From: Cyclobacteriaceae bacterium
Lineage (GTDB): Bacteria > Bacteroidota > Bacteroidia > Cytophagales > Cyclobacteriaceae
Direction: 5' to 3'
Assembly: GCA_020832305.1 (NCBI GenBank)
Contig: JAFIEV010000075.1
Span: 1 to 64,000 of the forward strand
DNA: 64,000 nucleotides
Both the position numbers and the translations under genes were made by a program. Below the pieces are notes generated by a model, which searched no databases, was not told where the DNA came from, and saw only the letters and a list, made by a program, of their open reading frames with translations. This document shows, in pieces, positions 33,859 through 42,716 of the stretch (positions within the stretch are counted from its first letter, which is position 1; the number at the start of each line of letters is the position of its first letter).

Positions 33859-35490
33859 TTATTTTCTGCTATTCAAATCTTGGATTATATCATAAGTATA
33901 TGGCTCAACTTTGGGTCCATCGCCATAAGCACTTACTACCATCTGTTGGCAAGAAATTCTTAGTTTCTTAATTACTTCTTGTTTTTCAGGATCAAAAATC
34001 AAATTTTGAGTTTCTTGTGGATCAATTTCTAAATCAAAAAGTTCTTCATATACAGGAGACTCGCCCTCAATAGATGAAGTGAGAAATTTTGAATAAGCTA
34101 TGGCATCCTCCGGGTAGATTGCATAAGGATTACCATCTATGTTGGAGCAGGAATAATCGTTCTTGAAATACCTTATGTACTTCCACTTACCTTCCCTTAT
34201 GCTTTCAATTCGAGGATTTCCAAATGCTGTTGACCAAAGGTTCTCACAAAAGATGGTTGATCTCCAATTAGCATTCCTGTCATTAATCAATAGCTGTAAT
34301 GGTTTGCCTTTCATCGATTCAGGAATGTCTACACCTCCATATTTTAAAAGTGTTGGAGCGATATCAATTGTCTGGATTAATTTATCAATAACTTGTCCTT
34401 TTTGATTTCTTCGCAGACTGGGATCAAAAAGTATAAATGGAACTTTAACGCAGGCTTCATAGTTAAGTGCTTTACCTCCTAGCCCAAACTCCCCCAGCAT
34501 AATTCCGTGATCAGATGTGAATACAATAATGGTATTTTTGTCAAATCCATTTGCCCGAAGCAATTCCCGTACTTTTCCTACAAATTGATCGATACCGGTA
34601 ATTGTTTGATAACGTCTGATTGTTATTTCTTTTAAAGACTTTATAGAATCAACATAATCATAACTTTTTTGTCGGCAATCTGTATGATTTATATCCAAAG
34701 GAATTTTTGGTATTTTTATTTCATTTTTAGCCAGATATAAATCGGAAACTTTAATGTCAACATCACGGTAAGCATCTCTATAAATCAATGGATCTTCAGG
34801 TCTCATTTCCATACTTTTTACACCGTTTCCATGGGGTAAGTTAAAAGCTATAGAAAGACTAAATGGCTTATCTTTGGGTACCACATCAAAAAAGGAAGCC
34901 AATCCTTCCTGTAGCACTTCAATCTGGGTATCACTGCTAGCCGTTTTAAAAATATCGTGCACCTGCTTTGGATAAAAACCAAGATGACCATGCCCTGCAA
35001 ACCAAAAATCAAAACTTTTTTCCAGTAGTACATCATGATACCCCTTTTCCCCTATTGGAACATGGTTTTTTCCAATATACCCGGAGAAATATCCTGCATT
35101 ACGAAGTAATACAGGATAGCTATTCTCCCAGGCGTCCTTCGATAAAGATGTGCCTGAATTAAAATTTATACCATGTTCCCGTTCATGTTGACTAAGAAAA
35201 ATGGACGCCCTGCTTGGAGTACAAATAGCACTTGTTACATAGGCGTTTTTGAAAATAATACCTTCGGATGCAAGCTTATCAATGTTGGGGGTTTTAATAA
35301 CTGTATTGCCCGTGAACCTTAAATCGTCAAAACGCTGATCGTCGGTTAAAATAAATACTATATTTTTACGGTCTTTAATATTATCCCCATTGTTTCCAAA
35401 TAAGAAATTGCTCGAATAACCATATAATATTAAAATGGCAATAATACATCTGATTACAATTTTATTTAGAGTTTCCCTAAATTTCGCCAT
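33859..35490 (-). CDS. Family S1 sulfatase (CTPSR), PUL 2
   Basis: Sulfatase of 543 residues. The N-terminal hydrophobic segment (residues 11-31) acts as a signal or anchor. The first metal site is VFILTDDQRFD and the formylglycine cysteine is C90 in SAICTPSRASIF. The second metal site is FTSDHGIMLGEFG. The active-site lysine region reads YIGKNHVPIG, slightly different from the usual GKWHLG. The C-terminus has YEELFDLEIDPQETQNL. It lies 28 bases downstream of the large propeller-like gene. It shares the TDDQRFD start and overall plan with the sulfatase at 38041-39444, consistent with duplication of a propeller/sulfatase pair. The substrate is unknown. Confidence 0.92.
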   Translation of the reverse strand: MAKFRETLNKIVIRCIIAILILYGYSSNFLFGNNGDNIKDRKNIVFILTDDQRFDDLRFTGNTVIKTPNIDKLASEGIIFKNAYVTSAICTPSRASIFLSQHEREHGINFNSGTSLSKDAWENSYPVLLRNAGYFSGYIGKNHVPIGEKGYHDVLLEKSFDFWFAGHGHLGFYPKQVHDIFKTASSDTQIEVLQEGLASFFDVVPKDKPFSLSIAFNLPHGNGVKSMEMRPEDPLIYRDAYRDVDIKVSDLYLAKNEIKIPKIPLDINHTDCRQKSYDYVDSIKSLKEITIRRYQTITGIDQFVGKVRELLRANGFDKNTIIVFTSDHGIMLGEFGLGGKALNYEACVKVPFILFDPSLRRNQKGQVIDKLIQTIDIAPTLLKYGGVDIPESMKGKPLQLLINDRNANWRSTIFCENLWSTAFGNPRIESIREGKWKYIRYFKNDYSCSNIDGNPYAIYPEDAIAYSKFLTSSIEGESPVYEELFDLEIDPQETQNLIFDPEKQEVIKKLRISCQQMVVSAYGDGPKVEPYTYDIIQDLNSRK

Positions 35491-35518
35491 TTCGATTTTT
35501 TATTATGCATCAAAACCG

Positions 35519-37993
35519 TTACTTATACGTCAACCAGGCAGTAGCCTTGCAGTCTGTATTGGCAACAAAGCGTATCCATCTTGCCTGAAAGCCTTTTTCA
35601 AAAGTATAGTCAAAGGTTTCTCCTGGCGCTACTTCTACTTCTTTCCACTTCATCCAGGGGCCATGGCCCACAGGTTCTACTTCTATGGTGATGCGTACCG
35701 TTTTTGTTCCATCGTGCGAAAGCTTCAGGCTGCGCTGATCGTAGAAACCGATCAGGTAGGGGTCAGAAGCTACATTGGCTTTTACATCGCTGTTTTTCCA
35801 TGGACCTCCCTGGCCTTTAGGCTTACCCAGCTTCCATAAATCATCTATGACACCGGCCCAGATGCTGGCTTTTCCATCTTCAGAGCTGAAAATATGTGGA
35901 TTGTTACTGACTTCATTACTTATACCTGTCATGATGAGCAGTCCGCGATAAGAGGCATAATCGTAGATGTGATAATTATGGCTGGCTACCGGCCTGATTT
36001 TGGCATAACCATCGGCATTTTCAGCTGGCAGCTCATAGAAAGTGCCATGGGCATTGAAAAGGTCACGCTCGGTGGCCACTTCGCGGCAGATGCGCGTCAA
36101 AGCCTTTTGGGTCGCACCGGTATAGCCTTCGTCGCCCAATGGCAAACGCCACCTTCTTCCAATGTCATCAATCACCAGTACGGAAGCTTCATCAATTTCA
36201 ATGACCTGTTGGGGTATGGCAAATTGCTCCCTGATAAATTTTGTGGTCACTTCATCGTCTTTTTTCACGACATTCATTTCAGCGTCTACCTCGTAATATC
36301 CTGATTCATCAAATTTTCCATTTTGCACGGTTCCGGCGAGCAGTCCCAATGCCCTGCGGTTATCACCCAGTCCGTATAAAAGACCCGCTTTCATTTCAGA
36401 TGACTGCACTGTAGAGAGTCCGCTGAACATAGCATCCGTTTCCTTTTGGAAGCGGCTCACATCGGTATAGGCAAAATGAACCGTAGTTTGCGTGGCTTTA
36501 TCTGCCGTTACGCGAATCCATTCGTGCTGATCTGCGGCACTGAACTTATGTTCGACGGCTTTCCCCGGTGTCGCTTCCAGTTTCAGGTATTCGGTCCATT
36601 CTCCGGTACCATTTTTATCTGTTTCAAAGGTGTAATTGACGGTTTGATCGCCTTCGTTTAAAATCCAGACGCTGCGCTGATCCCAGCCTGCAAAGAGAAA
36701 AGGTTCAGATGGTCTGTTGGCGCTTACATTTTCAGAAAGCCAGATGGCACCATTGGCGGTATTCGGACCCAGCTGTGCCGGTGTCTGAAGGTCGGTAAAC
36801 CAGAGGTTTGAATTCGATTGTCCCGGGCCTTCTATATTGCCTTTGGCCTTGCGTTTGTTGAGGAACTCACGATGTGCGGAGTCATCACAGCCAAATACAA
36901 GCTGATCGTTCCAGCGGGTATAATCGCCAATAACTTTGAGGTAGGCCGAATGCGGACGTATACCGGCAGTGTTTCCGGATTTAAAATTTTCGGGAAACTT
37001 CCAGAACATGCCGTGCATGGTCATAAGGTAGTCGGGAGCACTGGCGGTTCCCACATCGCGGATTCTTGGCCATTCGGTATTCCACCCATGGGCGCCATCG
37101 TAACTGTGGCTGGCCTTGGGAAGCCTGTAAAAAGACCAGGCACCATCGTTGCGTACGCCTACCAGCAGTGATCTATGGTCCCAACCAGTGGCCCAGATGG
37201 GATCAGTTGCAGGATTTGCATTGCCATGGATTCCACCGGGACCACTTACTTCTACAAACTGAGCCCGACGTACAACTTTCCAGTCCTGACCATCCCATTC
37301 TGCCAACACGCCCGATTCAATATCGAATTGCCTTAGAGCCAGCTGTCCGCTTTCACCATTGTTACTATAGACCATTACGCCCTGACCGGAGTACAATCCT
37401 TTACCATGGGCACCGGGGAGTAAGGAACCCGGAGGGTTGGCATCGGTATCCTGCCCTTTGGCACGGGTAACATTGGCATCTTCATAGAGCATATTAACTT
37501 CCAGGGTATTTACATTCACCTCATAGAAGCCTTCTTCCATGGTACCGTAATAGATCATGTTTTCAGGATCGAAGAGGTGTCGTGCATTGCCGGTGGGGCG
37601 ACCTGGCATTTGCTCATAGGGGATAGCCCTAACGTTCCGCTGTGCATCAATGGCATAGGGCCCGATGAAAAGCTGATTGCTTTCCTTATGAATCATTCGG
37701 TTGGCAGGGGTACCGCCAATGCTTTCAGGCCTCACGATCAGGTCGAGGTCGGGAGTGATCTCGTACAATTTATCGGAAGAGCCATAAGGCAGATGCGGAC
37801 CATAGGTAATGACCCATATCCTGTCGGCCCAGGGCACGACGGCACCGGTACCACACTCCCCTTCGTCGTTGTAGTAGGCGAGGTGAGGATAGACACCGCT
37901 TATTTGCAGGGGTTGATCAATTGTTGGCTTCGGCGTGCATACCATTAAAAAAAATAGTGGTATCGATACTAAAAGATAAACTGGGTTTCTCAT
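35519..37993 (-). CDS. Large propeller-like lipoprotein with internal duplication (PUL 2)
   Basis: Secreted lipoprotein of 824 residues (signal ending FFLMVC, C19) of a family I do not recognise. The first part (about 30-510) matches the protein at 39473-40933 throughout. The motif set GWDHRSLLVGV, HGMFWKF and LVFGCD recurs as HGTFYEL and LLIMTG in the second part. An 83-residue module with SDPYL/SEPFL, a W-rich middle and a final TAWLTY/VHFAYT occurs at 429-510 and again at 742-824. The repeated Trp-, Gly- and Asp-rich strands suggest beta-propeller folds. The position between two sulfatases suggests glycan binding or cleavage (lyase or glycosidase). Confidence 0.75.
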   Translation of the reverse strand: MRNPVYLLVSIPLFFLMVCTPKPTIDQPLQISGVYPHLAYYNDEGECGTGAVVPWADRIWVITYGPHLPYGSSDKLYEITPDLDLIVRPESIGGTPANRMIHKESNQLFIGPYAIDAQRNVRAIPYEQMPGRPTGNARHLFDPENMIYYGTMEEGFYEVNVNTLEVNMLYEDANVTRAKGQDTDANPPGSLLPGAHGKGLYSGQGVMVYSNNGESGQLALRQFDIESGVLAEWDGQDWKVVRRAQFVEVSGPGGIHGNANPATDPIWATGWDHRSLLVGVRNDGAWSFYRLPKASHSYDGAHGWNTEWPRIRDVGTASAPDYLMTMHGMFWKFPENFKSGNTAGIRPHSAYLKVIGDYTRWNDQLVFGCDDSAHREFLNKRKAKGNIEGPGQSNSNLWFTDLQTPAQLGPNTANGAIWLSENVSANRPSEPFLFAGWDQRSVWILNEGDQTVNYTFETDKNGTGEWTEYLKLEATPGKAVEHKFSAADQHEWIRVTADKATQTTVHFAYTDVSRFQKETDAMFSGLSTVQSSEMKAGLLYGLGDNRRALGLLAGTVQNGKFDESGYYEVDAEMNVVKKDDEVTTKFIREQFAIPQQVIEIDEASVLVIDDIGRRWRLPLGDEGYTGATQKALTRICREVATERDLFNAHGTFYELPAENADGYAKIRPVASHNYHIYDYASYRGLLIMTGISNEVSNNPHIFSSEDGKASIWAGVIDDLWKLGKPKGQGGPWKNSDVKANVASDPYLIGFYDQRSLKLSHDGTKTVRITIEVEPVGHGPWMKWKEVEVAPGETFDYTFEKGFQARWIRFVANTDCKATAWLTYK

Positions 37994-38040
37994 ATGAATA
38001 TATTTTTGATCTGAAATGTATATATACTTTGCTTTTTAAA

Positions 38041-39444
38041 TTAAGGTTTGGAACCACCGGGTTTTGACAAAACAGAAACCTGGTGGTTTTTTATCACTTT
38101 TTTTAACCTACGAACCTCTTTTGTATAATGCTTATTATCTGCAATGTTAAACCGTTCGTCAGGGTCAGAATTAAAGTTATACAGTTCGGTAAAGCTTTCT
38201 TCTTTTAAATCGATGTTGCTGTATGTTACAATATACTTTAAGTTTTCTCTGATGGCTGTAAGGTTGGGTTCAGCACCCCCGTATGTGCCGAGACCTTCGT
38301 AAACAAAAGAATTTCGCCATTTCGTTTTTTTATTATGCATCAAAGGCATCAAGCTGGTACCATGTACATTTTCAGGTTTTTGAATACCGCTAATTTCTAG
38401 CAGGGTAGGCATCATATCGATATTCAGGACGATTCGATCTTCTGTACCCGGTGCCAGGCCCGGCCCGACTATAATCAACGGAACATGGGTTGAGGGCCTG
38501 TAAGGCAATACTTTACTCGTAAAACCATGTTCTCCGAGCATCCAGCCATTGTCACTCATAAAAAAGATATACGTATTTTCTCTGATGCCGAGTTGATCTA
38601 CAGTTTTGAAAATTATATCAAGAAACGCATCCATTTCGGTTATGACAGCATAGTATTCTTTAGTGTGTTTTTGAATGGCCGACTTTTCAGGATAGCCATA
38701 TTTTTTGGCCTGGCTTAGGTTTCTTATATTTTTTAGATAGGGAGGTTTACCGAAAAGGGTATCTAAATGGCTGGAGGGTACCGGCATATCGCTTTCACGA
38801 TACCTGTTGAGTGTTTCCGGTCGGGCATCCCATTCGTGTACGCCATTCATATGAGGAAGCTGTGTGTTATGGAAGAGGAAAAAGGGTTTATTACCCTCAA
38901 CAGCTTCTTTCATAAAATCGGCTGATCGCTTTGCGCAATACAAGTCACAATGTTCTTCGGGGTTTACTTTTTCATTCAGATCGTAAATGGTTCTGCCATA
39001 ATAGGTTCCGTTTCCCTCGAACCATACGGAGAAGTCGAAACCTGCATCTTCGGGTGTACGCCCCAGGTGCCATTTGCCAGACATGGCGGTTGCATAACCC
39101 GATTCCTGTAAAAATTGTGCAGCAGTTTTTTCATTGGGATTGAGGTCGCTTCCCAATTGCAAGACTCCGTTGGCACTTCCATACCGACCGGTAAGTAAGG
39201 CAGCTCTGCTGGGGCTGCATAAGGAGAAAACAACATGGGCGTTTGTAAAACGAATGCCTTTTCTGGCCAGTTTGTCAAGGGCCGGAGTTTGAATCACGGA
39301 ATTGCCATTAGCGCCAAGCGCATCAAAGCGCTGGTCATCGGTATAGATAAAAATAATGTTTGGCTGCTGTTGTTCCGCATTGCAAAAATCAGGCAGAGTA
39401 CAAAGCCAAAGGCAGCAGCCTATGAAAATTCTTAACTTCAACAT
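38041..39444 (-). CDS. Family S1 sulfatase (CSPSR), PUL 2
   Basis: Sulfatase of 467 residues from ATG 39444 (MLKLRIFIGC), which starts the signal peptide; a start 19 codons earlier would run into the upstream gene. The first metal site is FIYTDDQRFDALG. The formylglycine cysteine is C76 in FSLCSPSRAALLTGRYG. SGKWHLGRTPEDAGFD is the active-site Lys/His region and FMSDNGWMLGEHG the second metal site. The last 15 codons lie in a strong inverted repeat (38052-38088). It is 28 bases after one propeller-like gene and 47 before the other. It resembles the iduronate-sulfatase/choline-sulfatase-like branch; specificity is unknown. Confidence 0.93.
   Translation of the reverse strand: MLKLRIFIGCCLWLCTLPDFCNAEQQQPNIIFIYTDDQRFDALGANGNSVIQTPALDKLARKGIRFTNAHVVFSLCSPSRAALLTGRYGSANGVLQLGSDLNPNEKTAAQFLQESGYATAMSGKWHLGRTPEDAGFDFSVWFEGNGTYYGRTIYDLNEKVNPEEHCDLYCAKRSADFMKEAVEGNKPFFLFHNTQLPHMNGVHEWDARPETLNRYRESDMPVPSSHLDTLFGKPPYLKNIRNLSQAKKYGYPEKSAIQKHTKEYYAVITEMDAFLDIIFKTVDQLGIRENTYIFFMSDNGWMLGEHGFTSKVLPYRPSTHVPLIIVGPGLAPGTEDRIVLNIDMMPTLLEISGIQKPENVHGTSLMPLMHNKKTKWRNSFVYEGLGTYGGAEPNLTAIRENLKYIVTYSNIDLKEESFTELYNFNSDPDERFNIADNKHYTKEVRRLKKVIKNHQVSVLSKPGGSKP
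38052..38092 (+). terminator. Terminator-shaped hairpin inside the sulfatase 3' end
   Basis: On the plus strand AACCACCGGGTTT (38052-38064) pairs with AAACCTGGTGGTT (38076-38088) with a single mismatch, and the T-run extends to 38092. It lies within the coding region for the last residues (LSKPGGSKP) of the minus-strand sulfatase. It is oriented to stop plus-strand (antisense) transcription. Confidence 0.5.
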
Positions 39445-39472
39445 TCCATTGATATTTATGGCTAAAAGTGAA

Positions 39473-40933
39473 TCAGTTATAAATAATGATGGCTGTGGCA
39501 CTACAGTTTTTATTGGTGACTAAACGAAGCCAATGTGCGCTGTATGCATCGGGAAATTCATAATGAACGTATTCTCCCGGCTTGACGTCAATAGAGTGAA
39601 ATTTTCTGAAATCGCCATTGCCCATAAAATCGGTCTCAATGGTAAACCTTACCGGTTCTTTTGAATTATGATACAAGTGCACTGATTTTTTATCAAAGCC
39701 AGTCATCAGATATGGATCTGAGTATTCACCTGTGGATACAGAGGTATTGTACCATACACCACCTGTTCCTGTGGCTTTTCCAAAGCTCCACAGATCATCT
39801 GTTTTGCCAAACCACAATCCTGCCTGAGGCTGGCCTGCCAGTGGATTTCGGTCTGATGGTCCAAATTTCATGGGTGTGGCCTGGTTGCCGCCCAACACGA
39901 GCAAACCTTTCCATGAACAAAAATCCGGAATAACCCTCAAATGACTGGATACAGGTTTGATGGCCCATAGTTCATTGCCATAGGTATGCATGCCAATTTC
40001 GTAGAACAGTCCATGGCAATCCATTAAAGCCCTTTCTGTTTCTACTTCCCGTATGCGCATCCATTCGGTACAACTGGTTTGATCGTAAGTTCTGCTGCCT
40101 TTGGGCAGTCGATACCTTTTCCATTGTCCGTCAATGAATACCCTCATGATGACTGAAATATGGTCCCATCCTGTGGCAATCATGGGTTGGCCAAAAGAAC
40201 CGGCACTCCATACTTCGGTAAAGGCCGTTTCTTCAATAATGATCCAATCACCTTTTCCATCCCATTCGGCTAGCCTTCCGGCATTCCATTCCCCGTTGTA
40301 ATCTTTTTCATTATAGCTGTTGGTACAAACCACCACCCTTCCATGGTGGGTAAAACCACTTTTAAAATGAGGTTTGCTGCCTTTAGGCGCTTTGAGTTCA
40401 TCCATGAGTTGAAACAGTTGTACCACTTCGAGGGTATGCACATCAACTTCAAAAAACTCACCCTCCATGGCAAGGAAATATAATTTATTATCGGGATCTG
40501 TCAGGTGAGACATGGTAGCGGCGAGACGATGTTTAGAAAATTCTTTAATAAGCCGCACATTTCCAAGGGTATCGATCAGGTATGGGCCTATGCTGAGTTG
40601 CATAGATTGCGTGTGTATGAGTCGGTTGGCATAGGTACCTACAATGCTTTTTTCATGTTTTTTAATTTTGAAATTATCATCTATTTCATAAAGACCTGTA
40701 CCGCTGCCAGTCGGTGTAAGATGCGCCACGTAGGTTATAGCCCATAGACGATTGGCCCATGGCATGAGGGCACCTATGCCTGCTTCAGTACGAGGAAAAT
40801 GGTCGGCAGTCATGGCCAATGCAGGAATTACACCGCTGATCGATTGTTGAGAAGAATGTAAAGCCTGACTTTTAAGTTCTGCACTGCAGAATAAAAATAG
40901 CAGGCAAACATAAAATGCGATTAAGGATTTCAT
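39473..40933 (-). CDS. Propeller-like secreted protein (PUL 2)
   Basis: Secreted protein of 486 residues with a signal peptide MKSLIAFYVCLLFLFCSAEL. The start is ATG 40933; a longer frame adds 17 unlikely residues. It aligns along its whole length with the first part of the 824-residue protein at 35519-37993 (SGVIPALA/SGVYPHLA, GLYEIDDNF/KLYEITPDL, YANRLIHTQS/PANRMIHKES, RLAEWDGKGDW/VLAEWDGQDW, GWDHISVIM/GWDHRSLLV). It has a single C-terminal 83-residue module (404-486). The repeated short strands suggest a beta-propeller. The gene lies between susD and a sulfatase. I do not know the family; a polysaccharide lyase, glycosidase or surface glycan-binding role all fit. Confidence 0.75.
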   Translation of the reverse strand: MKSLIAFYVCLLFLFCSAELKSQALHSSQQSISGVIPALAMTADHFPRTEAGIGALMPWANRLWAITYVAHLTPTGSGTGLYEIDDNFKIKKHEKSIVGTYANRLIHTQSMQLSIGPYLIDTLGNVRLIKEFSKHRLAATMSHLTDPDNKLYFLAMEGEFFEVDVHTLEVVQLFQLMDELKAPKGSKPHFKSGFTHHGRVVVCTNSYNEKDYNGEWNAGRLAEWDGKGDWIIIEETAFTEVWSAGSFGQPMIATGWDHISVIMRVFIDGQWKRYRLPKGSRTYDQTSCTEWMRIREVETERALMDCHGLFYEIGMHTYGNELWAIKPVSSHLRVIPDFCSWKGLLVLGGNQATPMKFGPSDRNPLAGQPQAGLWFGKTDDLWSFGKATGTGGVWYNTSVSTGEYSDPYLMTGFDKKSVHLYHNSKEPVRFTIETDFMGNGDFRKFHSIDVKPGEYVHYEFPDAYSAHWLRLVTNKNCSATAIIIYN

Positions 40934-40969
40934 AATCAATGATTTGAAGAAGAAAAAATAGGGAAGAAA

Positions 40970-41002
40970 GGCAGGCCAAATCAATTTGACCAGCCTGTAT
41001 TA
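40970..41002 (-). terminator. Candidate stem-loop after susD
   Basis: On the minus strand GGTCAAAT and ATTTGGCC form a small-loop hairpin extended by outer CAGGC/GCCTG pairing, followed by CCTTTCTTCCC. It lies in the 83-base gap after susD and might partly terminate or stabilise the susCD transcript, as seen at many susCD boundaries. Confidence 0.4.
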
Positions 41003-41016
41003 TTTGTTATACAAAA

Positions 41017-42705
41017 TTAGTACCCCGGATTTTGAGCAAGATTTGAATTGATCAAAACTTCCTTGGTTGGAATGGGCCATAGGTATTGTCGGCTGGCATC
41101 AAAATTTCTGATGGCCAGTATACGTATTAGGCCTGCATCTGCCATGGGGCGCATATCGGCGATACCATCTTCATCAATGGCAGGTATACCAGGGAAGAAC
41201 CACAGGCCGGGTTGTACCACCTTAGCCCTCAGGTCTGCCACATCCAGCATTCCATATACAGGTCGGTTAAGCACTTTATCGGCTATTCTCCAGCGGATAA
41301 TGTCCATATATCTATGGCCTTCAAAAGCAAGCTCCATGCGACGTTCCATGCGGATGATTTTTCTCAATGCAGCCTGATTGGTCTCGGTAATGGCAGGATA
41401 AGCATCTGTTTGAGTAAAATTCACACCATAGGCTCGGGCCCTTACCCTGTTGAGGGCATCGTGTACCGTCTGATCGATTTCACCCAGTTCCATTTTGGCT
41501 TCAGCATACATCAACAAGACATCTGCATAGCGCAGTATTCTCATGTCGTCTTCTGCCTGGAAATTAAGTAACCAATCATTATCAACTCCTTTTTTAAGCA
41601 TCAAGCCGTTGAAGGAGGCAAATTGTGCAACCGAACGGGTGTCATTATTGGGTACGGTGGCGCCAGTTCTGAAGTCCAGTACCCTTACAGAATCTGGGTG
41701 CGGCTGATAAATATGGTTGAAATGCCTGGTTTGAAACTCCACAATGGTCATGGTACAACGCGGGTCTCTGTTTTGGAAAGGCTCCCTTGGGTTGTAGAGG
41801 GGAGATTCATCGATGGGTAAACCATCGGCACAAGTGAAAGCACTGAACAAGTCCCAGCTTGGCGCCTGTGCAGCACCCCAGCCACCTGCTAGTCTGGGCA
41901 GAAAATCCCTTATACCTCGTGTTACATTTAGAACTCTGTTTCGGGGGATACCAAAAATCTCTTCATTCGGATTTTTGGTTTGTGTGAGAAAAAGCGTACT
42001 AAAACTTGGGTGCAGTGAATAAACCCCTAAATCTATACATGCTTTAGCAGCATCTCTGGCAAGGGCAAAATCACCCATATACAACGCGAATCTCGCTTTC
42101 ATACCCAGGGCGGCTCCTTTGGTAGCCATTTTATTTTGAGAGCTTGCATAGCTTTGTGGCAGTTTTTCTGCAGCCGCATCATAGTCTGCATAGATCGCCT
42201 GAATTATGGTGCTTTTGGGAGTCCTGGAAAGTGTAAATGCTTCCTCCAGATCAAGCACGCCTGTGAAATAGACAGCATCTCCGTACAATGAAACCAGTCT
42301 GGCATAAAAAGATGCTCTGGCAAAAAGCGCATTGCCTTCCAGTCGATCAACAGTCGCGGCAGGTGTAGTGGCCCTGATTCTGTCCATATTTTGTATGACC
42401 AGATTGGCCCTAACAATGGCCTTGTAAGTATTTTGCCATGTACTGTTGACCACACCCCACTGACCGTCAATGGTACCGGCAGTGATGGGCGTAAGGGCTT
42501 CTCTTCTGGTATAGTCATCCGTCCATTCATCATTGAGCTCCGGCCAGAATACCATTCTGAACAAGTCATTTAATGACATTTCAACTTCGGTTGCAGTGGA
42601 ATACCAGTTTTCACTGGATCCTTCAGCCAAAGGATTGAGATCGAGATCTGCACAGCCTACTACAAAAGCCATGACAGGTATGAGAAATATTTTTTTGAAT
42701 TTCAT
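41017..42705 (-). CDS. susD: SusD/RagB-type surface glycan-binding lipoprotein (PUL 2)
   Basis: Outer-membrane lipoprotein of 562 residues, a lid for its SusC partner. Signal MKFKKIFLIPVMAFVVGC, then ADLDLNPLAEG. SusD landmarks: GNALFARASFYARLVSLYGD, KGAALGMKARFALYMGDF, ILRYADVLLMYAEAKMELGE, RMELAFEGHRYMDIIRW and the terminal LWPIPTKEVLINSNLAQNPGY. It starts 11 bases after susC. It is longer than its PUL 1 counterpart (490) and not closely similar, suggesting that the two loci handle different glycans. Confidence 0.95.
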   Translation of the reverse strand: MKFKKIFLIPVMAFVVGCADLDLNPLAEGSSENWYSTATEVEMSLNDLFRMVFWPELNDEWTDDYTRREALTPITAGTIDGQWGVVNSTWQNTYKAIVRANLVIQNMDRIRATTPAATVDRLEGNALFARASFYARLVSLYGDAVYFTGVLDLEEAFTLSRTPKSTIIQAIYADYDAAAEKLPQSYASSQNKMATKGAALGMKARFALYMGDFALARDAAKACIDLGVYSLHPSFSTLFLTQTKNPNEEIFGIPRNRVLNVTRGIRDFLPRLAGGWGAAQAPSWDLFSAFTCADGLPIDESPLYNPREPFQNRDPRCTMTIVEFQTRHFNHIYQPHPDSVRVLDFRTGATVPNNDTRSVAQFASFNGLMLKKGVDNDWLLNFQAEDDMRILRYADVLLMYAEAKMELGEIDQTVHDALNRVRARAYGVNFTQTDAYPAITETNQAALRKIIRMERRMELAFEGHRYMDIIRWRIADKVLNRPVYGMLDVADLRAKVVQPGLWFFPGIPAIDEDGIADMRPMADAGLIRILAIRNFDASRQYLWPIPTKEVLINSNLAQNPGY

Positions 42706-42716
42706 CTTCTTTCAAT

